A DNA stretch of 64,000 nucleotides from Nephromyces sp. MM_2019 (taxonomy: Eukaryota; Apicomplexa; Aconoidasida; Nephromycida). Where the stretch lies: NCBI GenBank assembly GCA_015657535.1, contig JADHZB010001368.1:108537-172536 (forward strand), written 5' to 3'. Shown here in pieces: positions 38,601-52,800 of the stretch (position 1 is its first letter; each line of letters begins with the position of its first letter). A program made the translations under genes and the position numbers. Below the pieces are notes generated by a model. It saw only the letters and a list, made by a program, of their open reading frames with translations. It ran no database searches and was not told the origin of the DNA.

Positions 38601-41600
38601 CAAATACGAAACAAGTCCCAGGAGCTAGCTCTCTGACTCCAAAACACGGCTATATTCACGAGCAATCCCTAATTCTTTCAAAGGGGTACCTTTTATTTAA
38701 TAATCCAGCATCGCAAGTCTTGCTCTACAGCTGCGGGGTAAGTGGGGTTTCGCTCCCTAAAGTACGATTGTAAATACGATGAAGTTCATGATGTAGTACT
38801 AGCGGTAGTTCGAATTCACCGAATATTCAGAATACACTGCATTGTAGGTCTTTGGCTATTGTGTATATGCAAACAAGCCGACGATAACATCTATAACCCA
38901 TGCAAACTTTCAAACCATTTAGTAAAACAGCGACAGCAGCGTATGTCATTTTTATCTACCATGGCAATCAGACTGTGTCTCGGCGTTGCCATGAGGTCCT
39001 ACCTCTGTAACGTGGCAGCGTGCGTCCTAGCGAATCCAACAACTGGGTAAAAGTGCCAATGCTGATGTCCCTCAGTCATGTGCGTGTCAACAGACGCGCA
39101 TATTTTAAGTCTCAAACTTGGGGATTTGCTCCTAACACCACCTTTGGACTGCAAAATCTTTATGGAATTGAAGTTGGAATCTCTAGGTAATGGATATACA
39201 TTCAGTTTTAAAAGCATAAGCAATCACTCAACCGAGAGCTATGACAACCATTAACTACGAAGCTACCAACTGCGGTTCATCTTTTAATAAGGCAATATTT
39301 AATAATATTGGATGTTTTATAGACTAGTATTTAATGAATTACAGGATTATGCTTTCTTGTTGCACGTGTGTGAAAGTATCACTTCATGCGTAGATATAAA
39401 ACTATCAATAACTCCTGAATTGAGTCGCTGCTAACCGTAAAAACCGGCTATGGAAAGGTGGAAAATAACCGAAGCTGAGATACATGATGGTCAGCATCTA
39501 TAGAAAGCTTTGCCAAGTTATATTGCGTCCAGAAATTAGTGGTAGGAATGGCTAGGGCAGTGCCTGCTATAAGTGTCAATGTACTTTTTACTCTTTTGGC
39601 TATCGATTGTGTCTGCTGTATTAAGAGTTTAGGCATCTAAGAAGCTGTGTGTCCTAAAGGTGCAGATGGAGTTAAGAAGTGCTGAAACGATAGAGTAACT
39701 GTCCTCTCCATTGAGGTCGCACACAAAACTATGGTACTGCCAGCAGTGCTTGCTGTGGATAATTAGCATATGTTTTCAGGTATACTCAAGTACTTACATT
39801 TATAAACTGCCACCACGAATGCAAATCGGGTCTGGACGAATTTTTACTTTTGAATAGAGTATTTCCAGCGAGCAAATAACTCATATTTGTCACATGCGGG
39901 CGGAACGAAGCAAATTCATTTCAAATTAAAAGGTAAATTCGGGGATTAAACAAGAAATAATGGCAGGATAGTTAATATTTTTAACTGAAGCCCCCAGATT
40001 GAGATAGGGGCTTCTTTGTGGACTTCACAGTTACAAAGAGATAAGATATAGACTATGGATCGTAGTTCAATACAGCAAAGTATTTTTTAATTGCTGAGCG
40101 GCTGATTTGCTCAAAAAATTAAAATGAACTGCCATCATCAATACAAGTGATACATTTTAAAAGACGAGGAGGCATAATAAAGTGGGAATCTCATCGCGGT
40201 AACCCTGATTGAAATTAAAAGAGAATCTGAGATAATGCCAAGATCTTAATCGTACCCTGTAAGTTGTCTACGGCTTCAACTTCACAATAAGTTCGCCAAT
40301 AAAAAAATTGAGACACTGTAGTATAGCTTTCAAAGCTCAACCAATACAGAAGTTATGGCTGAATCAAGGCTGCCTTCAGCCCAAAGGAAAAGGCGCTTAT
40401 AATGTGTAATGTTGAAAGTATTGAATTTGATTCCGTATCTTAGGAGTAGGTTCAAATCCAAGCGTGATGGATAACATAAGAAATGGTGCTGACGATGACT
40501 TTGACCGAGACCTTCATACAACGCATTTCAGTATCATGGTTCAAATCCTCATCCATTTTCCCAGCTTAAGGGGTTGGAGTATGATTTTTTTGAAGAGAGA
40601 ACATTTTTACAAATATCTCGTGAGTTGGTGCTTACTAATATAAAAATAAGTGCCTCAAAATGGGATTAGCTTATCCTACAGAGTTGCTAGTTTGGACTTG
40701 AAAGTATAGGCACTGCACCACCATGCGATGATTAGAAACAATATATTGTATCATTGGGTATCAGGCAAGTGGATTAAGATATGGAAGCCGTAAAGCAAGG
40801 CTTCCAGACTTAAGAAAGAAATTAGCATAAATCTTGGTCCCTGCGATAAGCAATTTGAGACTTCAAGATGAGTTATGGTGATTAACTAAAGTAATAATTT
40901 TGTGGAAAAAAAGAATTGGCAGAATTCTCGCCTTAGCTTGAAACCCTTGAAAGAATAAGAAATGTTTTTTTCGTTCTTTGTAGTAGTAATTTTGCAATAA
41001 TAGGCTAAAAACAGCACTAAAATTTTTGCAAAGCTAGTTAGAGTTACCTTTGAGCGAAACTACTCATGTTCCCGCAAAACATACAATCTCTTCCTTTTCT
41101 GTCAACGCTTGTGATTTATGGCGAGCTATAGCATCCCTAAGTGAGATCCTTGAGTGTTTGAACTTTTTCTTGCTCAGCTTATTCACTGAACTGTCGTGGG
41201 AGATTACGGTAGGTTGGTGCAGAACTTAGGATATATCAGGACATCAACATACAGTCCGGTAATAATGTCTCAATGCACTTAAAGATTTAACTGCTGCCGA
41301 AAAAGGTGGCTAAAAGAAACACAGTTCATCTCATGCTAAATTCTAAATTTATTCAGTGGACTATAGAATAGGAATCACTTTAAGCACAGATAGGAATGGA
41401 GTTCATGCGTGACTCGTGATCTTCACGGCCGGGCCTATGTCACAAAGATCTACATTTACATCGTGCTTAGCACTGAAAATAATCCCCAGGTAACAGCATT
41501 TTGAAGAAGAGGCCGATGCAATGATGAAGGAAGAATTATTGCGGCGTTCGGATATATATGTGCAATAATTTTCAACACTGTAAATGCATCTTGGGGCGGA

Positions 41601-44600
41601 TACAGTTTAGAAAAAGCTAGTGTTGCCCATTGGACTATGATAAAATCACCGGAGTTCAAAGTAGTGATTATAGTTTCTGTAAAGTTTGCTCTATAGTATA
41701 GGTCACAAAAATCATTCCGTGATGTTTCAAAATCGGATGTTACTAAAACAACTAAAGTAATGCGGTGCTCCTACTCTCATTCTTAGAATGGGGGGGTTAT
41801 AGCGCTTCACGTGGTCACCCACGTTACTATTTAAAGTGTAATGTAGTCTCGTATTGGTAAGCAAGGCAAGAATTGGACAAAGAAACGACTCTCATGAAAC
41901 AATTCCAAGACGCTGCACACAATGTATACTTGTTGGCAGAAAGCCACAATGAGCGTATCTAGATCGACAGTAACCTGCGCATTAGGTGTGAAGCGAGACT
42001 GGATAAAACACATTGAAATATATAGATGCAGGCTTAATTGTTGAGGGGATGAAATAGCGTTCTCAACATATGCATAATGATGAAGTATGCCGGCTAGCTA
42101 GCAGCTAAGCAGGGAACTATTAATGTGATTAGGTTGGAAAATCGCGAGCATCGATGACTATTATTTCTAGCCTCCCATACTATTAAATAGAATTGCCCTG
42201 CTGATTTCCAAGCTTGCTGTGCTTACCGTTACCGCTACCTAGCCTACTACACCTTTCATAGAGCTTACCAGTTAAGCGTACTCCAGGGGGTACGCTTGAT
42301 TATACCATAATGCTAGTTCTGCACCATTTTAGTCACTCCTGCAATTTCGCCTAGAGGCAGGTAACCTACTGTGCATGCATCAATTGGTATGAGTGAATTT
42401 TGTAGGTTTTATTTTGAGATTTAGAGTTTTTTAAGATCGGCAGAATGCATGAAGTTACTTATGGAAATGTATTACTAATATCTAATAAGAAGCACGCGCA
42501 CGAGCATCAGCATAGACTTAGATAACGGCAATCTTGAGGAATTTAGACGACTGCGGAAACTCCGAGGATACTTTGTTTGCTCCAGTGGAAACCGCTTACA
42601 AAACAAAACTCAAAGATTCTGTTTTCTTTGATAGTTCTCAGTAGAGAATGAACTTTACCTAAGATGTTCCGGTACTAACTATATCTAAGCCTTTTGATGA
42701 CTTGCGTGATTCTTTCACGTATCGACGTTCCAAGGGTGGAAAGGAACAAAATTTTGCTGGAAATTGCTCTGTGGATATGCCAACAGGTTTTTTGGGAAGC
42801 AAATTTGCAATATCTTCTTCTATGAAGGAGGCAGCATTCACAATACTTTGAAAACACAGGAAGTGAAATTTCCGAGTGAGGCTGCACCAATGATGATGTA
42901 TCGGAAAGCCTCAATATTTTCATTTCTGTCACTCCATATTTTCCTATTATGTCAGTGCAGCAGGCAAGCAAATTAAGCACTTGCAGCTACAAACATAACG
43001 GGAAGGCAAACAGGCTAGTTTAGCTTCATAATATGATTCAGAAAAACGTTGATAAGCGGGAGCTTATTCTTGGAAACCTTCCAGAAGATTTCTGCATTGC
43101 AAAGCCAGCTTAATAGCCCACATTGCATAAACACGGATTCTCAACCCATCGTAATATAGGGACTCACTAAAGTTCGTTTGCAAAGCAAAGCGGTGTAGAT
43201 GATTGCAGATCACAATTTAGAATCGTGCATCCTACGAGTGACTGCCTATATAACTCAGTGCTGATTTCTTACCTTTCGAATTATCAAGATATCCGTAAAT
43301 GATCATTTCATTTCCTTAGTGCCTGGCCCCTAAAGCTAGCTAGTCTGTGGTTACTGCCACGTAGTCGTCGTTGTGATTGGTGTGTTTGTATCGGGTTTTG
43401 AACCCCGAGTTGACCTGTGTAGATTTTCAGAACTGATATATTTGGGGACTTTTCATGGTGGAGTATCCGCGGCTTTGTATCGAGTATCAAAAAATTTATA
43501 TTATCCCTGCCGAGAAATCTTGCTAGTAAGAGTATAAACAGTCTCACTCGTACGCTGCCAGCTGTACCATTGTAATGACATGGTACTGGTCTCATAGCCC
43601 ATCGTTTATAAGAGCTAGTCTTGAAGACTGCTCCTCAGCAGGGAATAAGGCGCGTTTGCCTTTGTTCTTATTTTTCTTTAAAAAAAGTGACAATATGAAA
43701 AGTACTCATAGCATCTGCGGTTCCGATAGCAATTAGTTGCTACAAGCTAAAAATACTCTACAAATAAGCGTAAACTACAATAAATACTTTGATTCCACTA
43801 TGTATGCCAGGAAGCTTAAGAGTCAGAAAGATGTTTCAAACCAGATGATTGGAAGGTTCGGTGTGTCTAGTAATATTGCATTGCTTTTAAGGTTAGAGTA
43901 GCACAAGCAACTCAGGGTATTACCTGATGCAGGATCCGTTTGATGACTTTGCAAAACTCATACAGCAGAGCAGATTCTCGTGATACCTAACGAAAGCAAT
44001 TTGTTTTTTAGTATTCTACGAAGCAAATTACAGTAATTTTTTAGCAAAGTTCGGCAAAGGTAAGTAATTACCCCCAGATCTCACGCTCCGGCAGGTGGGA
44101 AAACCCACTTAGCAAAGTCGCGAGACCTCTTATCAATAAAGCAGGAAGTTGAGATATTCAGGAATGGGATTAATGTATATTTCTAGCTGTCGTACGCTAC
44201 GAGTTTGGGTAATTACAAAAAGCGAATGCATTCCTTGTTCTTGGCAGGACCATGCCTTTGAAAAACACGCAGGTACCTTTTCTTACATAGAGGTAACTTG
44301 ATGCCTGGAGCATTTTTTTGTTTTGACAGCAGTGCCCGTGCTTTCAAAGTATTTCGTATCACTTTAAAAAGGCATAAAAAAAGTGCAACAGTTATATTCC
44401 TAAATGACGGAGTCGGTAATAGGCATGGAGCCACGAAAATAAGATTTTCACAAAACTTCACGTGCATTCAACCTGGCATCCTGCGCATTTTTTATTTCAA
44501 ACGTTTCCATCAAAAAAACACTCGAGAGCACAGCAAATTTTTATGAAGTGATTGGTTTTTTGGAAAGAAAAAGTTTTCTTCCAAAAAAACCAGATAGACA

Positions 44601-45958
44601 TCAAATAAACTTCGGGAAAGAAGGTTAATTTTCAAAGAAAGAAATCTCTGATTCTCCCCCAATGTTTAATACTCCGAGATCTATTGCTTTATTCCCCCTG
44701 TAGACACATTAGGAGAATCTGACATACAATTTGAGTGGCTCTATTAGGTTATTTGATACGCTCTAAACTTAATTTGGGACTTTTCACAAGCAGCATACAC
44801 ACAAGCTAAAAAGATGCAGCGAACTGCTTGTAAACTATTTATTTTTTATTTTCTCCTATGCCGCTCTCTAGATAAGTCCAACACTAGAAGGCAGGTTGAT
44901 TTGGTACTTACTTACGTCCAGCAGTACCATCTCTCGAGCATTCCTCACTCAAGGCTTAAATAGCTGCCGAGACTCCTTCACGCCTATTCGTGAGTAAAGT
45001 GGAAGCAGCGAAAAATCATAAAAGAGCATTTAGAATTACATTATATGTAGTATGCAGTATAAAAGTAAGAATTTCCAGAAAAAAGAGGATGTTGGTATCC
45101 CATCATTTGCCGCTTCTTTTTGCTGTGCTTTATTTCATGATTAAAAGGCGCAGACAGGCGTACATACATCGGCCAAAAAAATAGTCAGGAAAGAGATATG
45201 AACATGCTTTTTCTGCTTACCATAAATTTTAATTTGTTTTCATTGTTAGAAGGTATTAGAGTCGTTTTCCCTTGTATCTCTCACGCCAATGTAGGGGGGG
45301 TCAAGTAAATATCTCGCCACTCCTGAAATATTCAAGTTATAGAAACAGAGCCAATACAAAATATTCCTACGGTAACAGCATAAGTTTGCGTGTATGGAGG
45401 TTTTCACCTAGTTTTTGCTGCAACAACTCTTGTGTCTCTACTTACTGGGCAAAGCACAGGTATGCTACAAACAATATGATAAACTGTTCTATTAGTGGTA
45501 CATTTTGCTGCCTTGTATTTAAAGGGCGTTTGATTCGATCTCGCTTCTTTCTTTTCTGTTTGCTAGCTTTATCACAGAGATAATTGCAGTATCGTAAACT
45601 TGTTTTTCCGTCAAGCTGGAGGTGCAACAAAAGTTTATCGCAAAAATAAGTGTCGGTGAATTCACACATAAGAACGAAGTAAATAGGTAAGCGGGTAAGC
45701 ACATATTGAATTTGCCACTGATTAAAGGGCGTAATTTAAAGAGTGAAATACATTCCCAGGATGATACTGTAAAAAGCACCTTACACAATAATCTCAAGGG
45801 CAGTATATACATGCTTATGAGTGCACTACCACGGTGTAATAAACGAATATATCTATCGCCATGTAGAAGATACGCTCCATGAGAAAGGTAGCCACTTCGC
45901 ATGAAGGGTGCTTTGCCAAATGCTATGAGGGAGACGCACCCTAAACAGCTGTATAGCT
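35628..45958. other. Gene desert
   Basis: More than 10 kb with only short open frames (under 130 codons) and no recognised motif. The longest, 38149-38538 on +, has no supporting splice sites or family features. Composition is AT-rich and not repetitive, apart from a small perfect-stem hairpin near 42274. TG and CA runs are practically missing. Confidence 0.6.
42274..42297. other. Short GC-containing hairpin
   Basis: AAGCGTACTCC, a short loop, then GGGGTACGCTT: a stem of about 10 pairs with one wobble or mismatch. No T-run or gene next to it; function unknown. Confidence 0.6.
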
Positions 45959-46019
45959 GTGCAGCTATATATCTACAGAGCTGCATACCCACTCACCACA
46001 GCAGGGCTGCATAGCCACA

Positions 46020-46215
46020 TGATTCCACATATTCCAACCCACCCACGAGATCCCACCCACTACCACCTACCCACACGCTTCGACATACTTCAACCTACCC
46101 AAACGAACCCACTCACTACTACCCATACGCACCCACACACTTCAACGCACTGCACCCACCCACCAACCCACACACTTCAGCGCAGTCCACCCACCTACCA
46201 ACTCACTGACACACA
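46020..46215. repeat. CCCAC-rich degenerate tandem repeat
   Basis: CCCACACACTTCAACGCACT-like units recur with variation for about 200 bp. It is the only CA-rich tract inside the 14-kb desert. It is followed by more ordinary AT-rich DNA. Confidence 0.8.
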
Positions 46216-48965
46216 CACTTTTACGGAGACCAATGTATACACTCTCTTGCTCTGTCCAGAAGCTGTCGCACATCACCCTAATCCGTTGCATTCAGTATGC
46301 ATAAATGAGATAGCCTAAAGAATGCTTTTGAGGACCTTTATTCACAACCCCTGCAATATACATTCTCTTTTTTTTGTCTCTCCCTTAGATTCTTACCAGC
46401 GTTTCCCAAGCGCATTTATACTTCTCCACGCGAGGATTAAATTGCAGTATCATAACGTGAAGATACCTTGTATAGCCCTTCATTTCATGAAACTCGCTCA
46501 ATATTCCACAGAAATTTACACATAATACACTCTTTATGGCTTATTGCTTTTTAGGCCACAGCAAGCAGCTTTAATTAAGGCTTCAATGCAGTTTCGGTGA
46601 CCATACACGCAGCACCAAGAGCAGAGCTTTGCGTATATATTTTCGGTTTAGATTTCGATTAACTGAATAATACCTGCTTATGCAGAAGCCAAAGGACCCT
46701 GGCAAAAGAAGCCCCTTTTTTCCTTTTTTTTTACACCTCTGAGCTGTGTTTAGTATCCCCGCAGTGGTTGAGGGCTTTACCTGGTTAATTTAGCAGTTTT
46801 TTTTTAGAACCAAACATACTGGAGCTTACTAGCGAATTTGGTATCTCCTTCGGTTTTGTAGTTAAAAAACGCGATGCTTTGAGAACTTTCCCATCTTCTT
46901 GTTGATCTGCTGGAAGATGATGGTTTTACCTGAAATGTAGTTTGTAACAGTGGCAGCATCCCCCGTTTAAACGGCCTTCTCCTGGAGTAGTCTTCAAGGA
47001 AGGAGCTCATGTAGTTTTGGTGCTACACCTCCTTCATCATCTCCAATAGGGGAGACCCCCTTGTCCACCCCCCTCCCCGCTCATCTCCACTCAAAAAACT
47101 CCCTCTGTTCCAAAAATTACCATCTTTGGTTGAAGCTTGGAGCTTGGCTTGTGCTCTTTTTTACACATATATGAACATATTTAGGTCTTTTGGAATGTCC
47201 TCTTGTGTGAGTCATCATTTTGTGGATTTCCAGTGATGCAAGTGTGTTAGTGCTACCTCTATATAGTGAGAATCTTTAGCATGGATCATGTGTATGTTTC
47301 TCTGACGAAGAATATTGCTTCTTTAAGCTGCACAAGATTCTTATGAAAGCTACATAAGGTATCCGAGCCTGCCTATTGATACGAAGGTTCTCCAAGCTGA
47401 CTGACAAGCAAACGGCTCGTACGGAAATGCCATGTGTGTTCGAATTACCAGGAGATCCTAAAGATTGAGCTATTCTAGTGGTGAAAACTAGTTGTTTCTC
47501 TAGTTTTATGGAGCCCCAAGTGCGATGCTATTACGAGGGGCTACTACAACTTATCAAGCAATAGTGGCTATTTCCGTATCTTCCTCTTCTTGCGTTGTGA
47601 TTTATAGCAACTAACTCGTCGCATTGAAACTTTAGAGGGTTTTGATTGGAAGCTTCTTTGCGTTTCAACACTTGATGCCAAAATCGAACTAGCTGATTCT
47701 TGGTAAAACTTTTTTTACTCGCATTCTCTTACATATAGTTTTTTGTATAAACTTTTTATATATTCCTATGCGTCCATGGCTGAATAATCTATCGTATATG
47801 TGCATTCTGTGAGTCCCTGCTGGTGCTTGGTGATTTTTTCAATACTTGGTGTTTGCGACGAAGAGGAGTTGATAAATCGCTTCACACCAGAAAAATCTCA
47901 ATTCTTCAGCGTGATGCTTGTGAAATACGCAAAGGATGTTGTCTGTGTATGGCTTTGTGAGTGTAGAATGTATGGATGTAGAGGTTACGCAGAAATATAG
48001 GCTTGTATAAACATTTAGATTTAAATATAAATGTATAGATTTATGCAGTATTTTATGGATTTTTATAGGCTTAGGTTTTGAGTTTTATAGGCTTAAACAG
48101 GCTTGTATACACCTTTGCTGACTTTTATCTTATTTTTTGCTTTTCCTTAATTTTTTGTGCCTTTTACTAGGTTATTGCTCTTTGATTTCTCTTACTATAA
48201 TATGAAATTTGATATAAGAATTTCGGTTATATAACGAAAACTTGATTTTACAAAGCACTTACAAGTAGTGATTGTGTGTTACCCCGATATTACTCCGGTA
48301 ATACAGACTTACAATATACCCTTACTTTTTCTAATGTGTGCGTAGCTTTATCTTCATCACTTGTAGGTTTCACTTTCTATATTTTGATGCAGGTTTCCGG
48401 TAGTTTGCATTAACATTTCTTGTAGTGTTATGTATTGGAGAGGTATATGATTGCACATGTAAAGCCTTTGATATTAAGCTTCTAAGATATGCTATATTTT
48501 AAAGTGTCTTCAAGTGAAAAACGCTGTTAATGCATGCAGATCTACACACAGTTTTGTAAGCACCTTCAGTTACACTTGGAAGTCAGCGTAGAGAATCTGA
48601 TCCTTTTTGTGTATTGTAACAAAAATTTTGCGTATACTTCATTAGCCTTCTCTGCCTGTAAAGTGGGAAGCACAGTTCTCCTTCCAAAGATATGGTGTGG
48701 AGTTTGCTTTTTTTCTTGGTGCGAGATCAAGTCAGTTTCTACAAGAGGGATGTATATCATCTTGTGTGCTGCTTCTTCACCCTTTGAATTCACTGCAGCG
48801 TTAACCTAGTAAAACTATCAAGTGTGATGTTTTGTAAGAAAATGTTATTAATCTCTCTTATCTTCTTTATAGCAGATATATTGGTGCTACGAAACTCTTT
48901 GTTTGCTCTGTGCTCTCTTCTAATTTTGTGTGCAATCACTCAGTTTTGTGGTATTAGCAGGTGGT
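46216..48965. other. Upstream region of the V-ATPase gene, no gene resolved
   Basis: No family motif. One coding-like stretch at about 47845-47945 on + reads CDEEELINRFTPEKSQFFSV and continues MLVKYAKDV, but I find no matching exons. Scattered short TG words return after about 47.2 kb, as in transcribed zones. Confidence 0.35.
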
Positions 48966-49260
48966 AGAAGTGCTCAAAAGAAGAGGAGAAGGAGAAGAAG
49001 AGATTTGACAAGAAGAAAGGGGAGGAGTTGACAAAGGAGAGGAAGAAGAGGAAGAAGAGGAGGAAGAAGAAGAGGAAGAAGAAGAGGAAGAAGATGAAGA
49101 ATACGAAGAAGATGAAGAATATGAAGAAGAGGAGACTTACAAGGAGAAAACGGAAAGGTAGAAAAATAATAAGAGGAAGAAGACTGACAAGAAGAATAGG
49201 GAGAAGTAGACAAAGAAGAAGCCTGAAAATATTGCAACCGAGCCAGAAGAAAAGAGCAGA
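48966..49260. repeat. GAAGAG purine-rich tract
   Basis: Nearly all-purine + strand made of GAAGAA, GAGGAA and AAGAGG words, about 295 bp. An open frame of Lys/Arg runs through it but is pure low complexity. Confidence 0.95.
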
Positions 49261-49399
49261 AAAAACTCATCCACTCCTATACTATGAACAAAGGGCGAGC
49301 ACACTACCCCAAAAAGACTTGCTTGAATATAAAAAATCCCGCAAACATACAAAAATAGCTCAACCGTGTGCTGCTGTATACCTTGGATCTCAAGCCATT

Positions 49400-49817
49400 C
49401 AACACCCATTTTCCTTCCCTTAGCTGCTCCGTTTTTCGCTCAAACTCCTTTATACTCTTTCTGCGCCTCCTTCTCAATCAGTCCCTCCCAGAAGACACCC
49501 AAATCGAAGCTACTCATACATACATTTCAACCTGAAATTCTCGCTTTTTTCCTCTTAATCATAAAGAGGTTGGTTTTTTTCCACTATTTTCCTCATATTC
49601 ATTCTGTATCTTTTTTTTTTAAACCTCTTCTTCCGCCACCACTATCCCCAGATCAGAGAAAACCTCATTTTCCCCCCTTCATCCACCTCACCACCCCCCC
49701 TACTATTAGCCTTATCAACGCCCCTCTTGTGTTTCACCAACAATATACCCTACTTCCCCTACACTTATTCATAGGTTTTCGCTTGTCTAGCCTATACCAA
49801 AAAACCTCACACACAAA
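49400..49817 (+). promoter_or_regulatory. Pyrimidine-rich leader of the V-ATPase subunit C gene
   Basis: The 400 bp before the start codon are strongly C/T-biased (for example CCTCTTCTTCCGCCACCACT near 49623) and follow the purine-rich tract. The ATG context is CACAAAATGG, with A at -3. This is probably the promoter and 5' UTR; no TATA-like or known motif is claimed. Confidence 0.4.
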
Positions 49818-52800
49818 ATGGTAAAGGCTGGAGATCAATACTGGATTATTGGGGCGTCTATTGATGAGCATGGGAGAGAAGCAGTGTATGCGAAGTTAAA
49901 GAAGAAGATCTTGGATTCTTCTCTTTGCACAGAAATGAGTCTATTTGATGTTCCTTTAAACTTCAAGTTTGGCAGCTTTGATAACCTCATTAGAGCAACT
50001 GATGAGATTGAGAAACATGATAAGATTGTGGAGGCTGCTCTGCGAAAGATTCAGCGTCAAGCATTAGATCTAAATAGCTTAGCAGAGTTTAATATAATCT
50101 GGCAGAGAAAGTCTGGTAAGTTTTGTGTATGAGAGAGGGGGGGTGTTTGATGTTGTGTGTGTTGGTTGGTGTGTTGTTGTATGTCCTTTCTTGTTTCCTG
50201 CTTCACCTTTTGCTTCTTTTGCTATTGCTTCTTCATTGTTTTATGCTTCGTTTTCTTGCTTTTGTGCTGTTCCTTCTTCCTTTCCCCACTCCCAGCCGTC
50301 CTCCTACTCTTCTTCCGTATTATACACGCACTAATTGATAGGTCTATACTAACCATCTAATGAAAGGAAAGTGTAATATGAAAGAGTTTCTATAATACAG
50401 TACTCCGTATGTACAACTACTGGGAAGGAGCACAGCCCACACTTTCTGGCTTATTTTTTCCTTTCTGTCTACCTGATTTGCCTGCTGTTAGTTGAGCAAA
50501 CTATATAGTCAGCTTGAAGAGCTTCATCGTTGTATGTGATAAGCTAATTGAAGATGTTTTTCTTTTGTTTATATAGATATCGGGTGTATTTACACCCCGA
50601 ATTTTAGGTAAAAACTTTTCTTCATTATAAACCCTGCCGTTTTTTACGTTTTCTTTGAGAGTCTTCAAATTTTGTAGTTTTCTCGTTTTTGGTGTGTTTC
50701 TCAGTGATAAATCGCTGTTTTTTCTATCATAAATCGGTACTTTTTTAATTGCAGTCACCATGGAGCAGTACATAAACCGATTTGTGTGGGATGATGCCAA
50801 ATTTCCACGTTCTCGCTATTTGAAGGATAATTTAGATGCTTTGGTGCAGGTAATGGAAGCTTTTTCAAGTTGAAACTGCTTTTTCTTCTGTTTTTTGCTG
50901 TGTTCTGTGATGTTTGAGCTTCACTCTGTATGTTTATCTTCCGTTTAAACTTTGTTATTCGCTTCGTCAACTTCTCTGTTTCATCGTTTCTTTTTTTTGT
51001 TGATGAGGTTTTACATGTGCTGCAGATTGATGGATGCTTAACTGTGCGAAATTCTCATCAAAATATCGTTCTCCTGTGTTTTTTTTGGTGTTGATTCAAA
51101 AGCTTGTTGTGTGTGTGTTTGGGTAGCTTTTTTGTGGTGTGTGTGAGTATACTTTATTAGCTTTTTTATGGTGGGTGTGTATGTTTCCGTACAAATCTTA
51201 GGTGAGCTATTTTATTTCGTGTGTGTGTGTCTGTTAGGCTAACTTTGTTATCGCGTATCTGTGTGTGTACGTGTGTGTTTGTAGTTTGAAGTATCTTATG
51301 AAGTATAGTTGAGCATTTCAACTTAGGAGGTCTAGCTTATCACCATATCTATGTGATTAAAGCTTCTATGAGCAATACACACCCTACCCTTAGCTTAGCC
51401 ATGCTCTGTGATGATCATATATTGTTTTAGGAGTTTAATTTATGGCTACTGTGGGTTTGAAGATATGAGGTTATAGGTCTTGCATTGCACACACATATGA
51501 TGTGTATGTGTGTGCTATTACAATCTTCAGTCCGTTCAAAAGTTGGAGGATGAAGTTCGATTCAAAGCCTTAAGTTGGAGCGAATCTAGGCAGCGTGAGA
51601 TTATTGCTGCAAAGAAGGAAGGGTACGGAAACTCTGTGTGTAGCTGTGTGCGCATGTATCCGTTTATGTGTGTGTGTGTTTGCTCTGGCTGTGCTTGTAT
51701 ATGTGCTTGTTCTGGTTGTGCCTGTGTGCCTATGTTTGTGACTTAGTATCTCTGTAGTTGTATATGTGTGTGCAATTGCTTGTTTGTGCTACCTTCTATC
51801 TGTGTGTAGATTCTCTATGTGTGAGCGAGTCCTTATGTGTACAAATTTCCATCTTTGCGACTGCTTGTGTGTGCGATTTCACTGTGTGTGTGCTGCTATT
51901 CAATGAAGATGCACTTCTTTACAAATTCTTTTTATTTTCTTCATTTTTCATCGATTTTTTTTTGGTTTTCTGAAATCTTTCGAAAGCAGTGAATGTTTTT
52001 AATCCCTCTTTCTTCCTACTTTTCGTCTTATTGCTGTTTTTTCGTCAATTTCTGCGTTTAATATGCATTTCTAGGATTTTCTGAGCTTTTCATGCAAATT
52101 TTCCTGATTTTTGATATTTGTTGATATTTTTTTCGTTTCTTCTCAGAGTAGGTTATGCACAGCGAAATTTGACGGATGTTTTGACTCCCAGCATAACTTC
52201 TGAAGTTGATTTCATTGATACTGAGCATTTGATTACTGTTATTGTGTGTGTTCCAAGGTAAATGCTATCGGTTTTAGCAGAAATGAAAAAATAGGAAAGT
52301 AGTACAAAAAATTGCAAGAGGATGATAAAATATAGAGAAGAGTAGGCTTTTTTGCGGGAAAAATAAAGAATGTGTGCATCTTCCGGTTGCTGTAGTTATC
52401 CAAAGGGCTACGAGAAAAGCATGAAACAGAGGGAAAGTAGGAGTGTTTTGATTGAATAGTCTTGATAGCCTTTTGGTGAGCGAAGTACTAGTAGTGTGCG
52501 AAAAGGGTGTGTGTGTGCGGGCTTTTTGCTGTAAGATGCAGTATTTTGATTGAAGGAAGAAGCTAGGCTGCGTGGATTGTAAGGAGAGTGGGGTGAACGT
52601 GTGTGTGTGCTTTGATTATGGGTTTTATGTGTATGGTAGGGGTGTATTTGGGTGTGTGTGTGTTTTGGTGTGTGGGTGCGTGTGCGTTTGATTGTGTGTG
52701 GCTATGTCTGGTGTGTGTGGATGTGTATATCTGTATGTGGATATGCAGATGATGAGAGTTACGTGCATGATATTTATTTGTATGTAGCTGTCTTGTGAGT

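Noticed and set aside
40440..40560. tRNA-like GGTTCAAATCC motifs at about 40450 and 40535
   Set aside because: The T-stem does not pair and no acceptor or anticodon stem could be drawn around either copy.
49028..49423. Open frame rich in Lys and Arg
   Set aside because: It is only the translation of the GAAGAG tract; no non-repetitive coding part or splice support.
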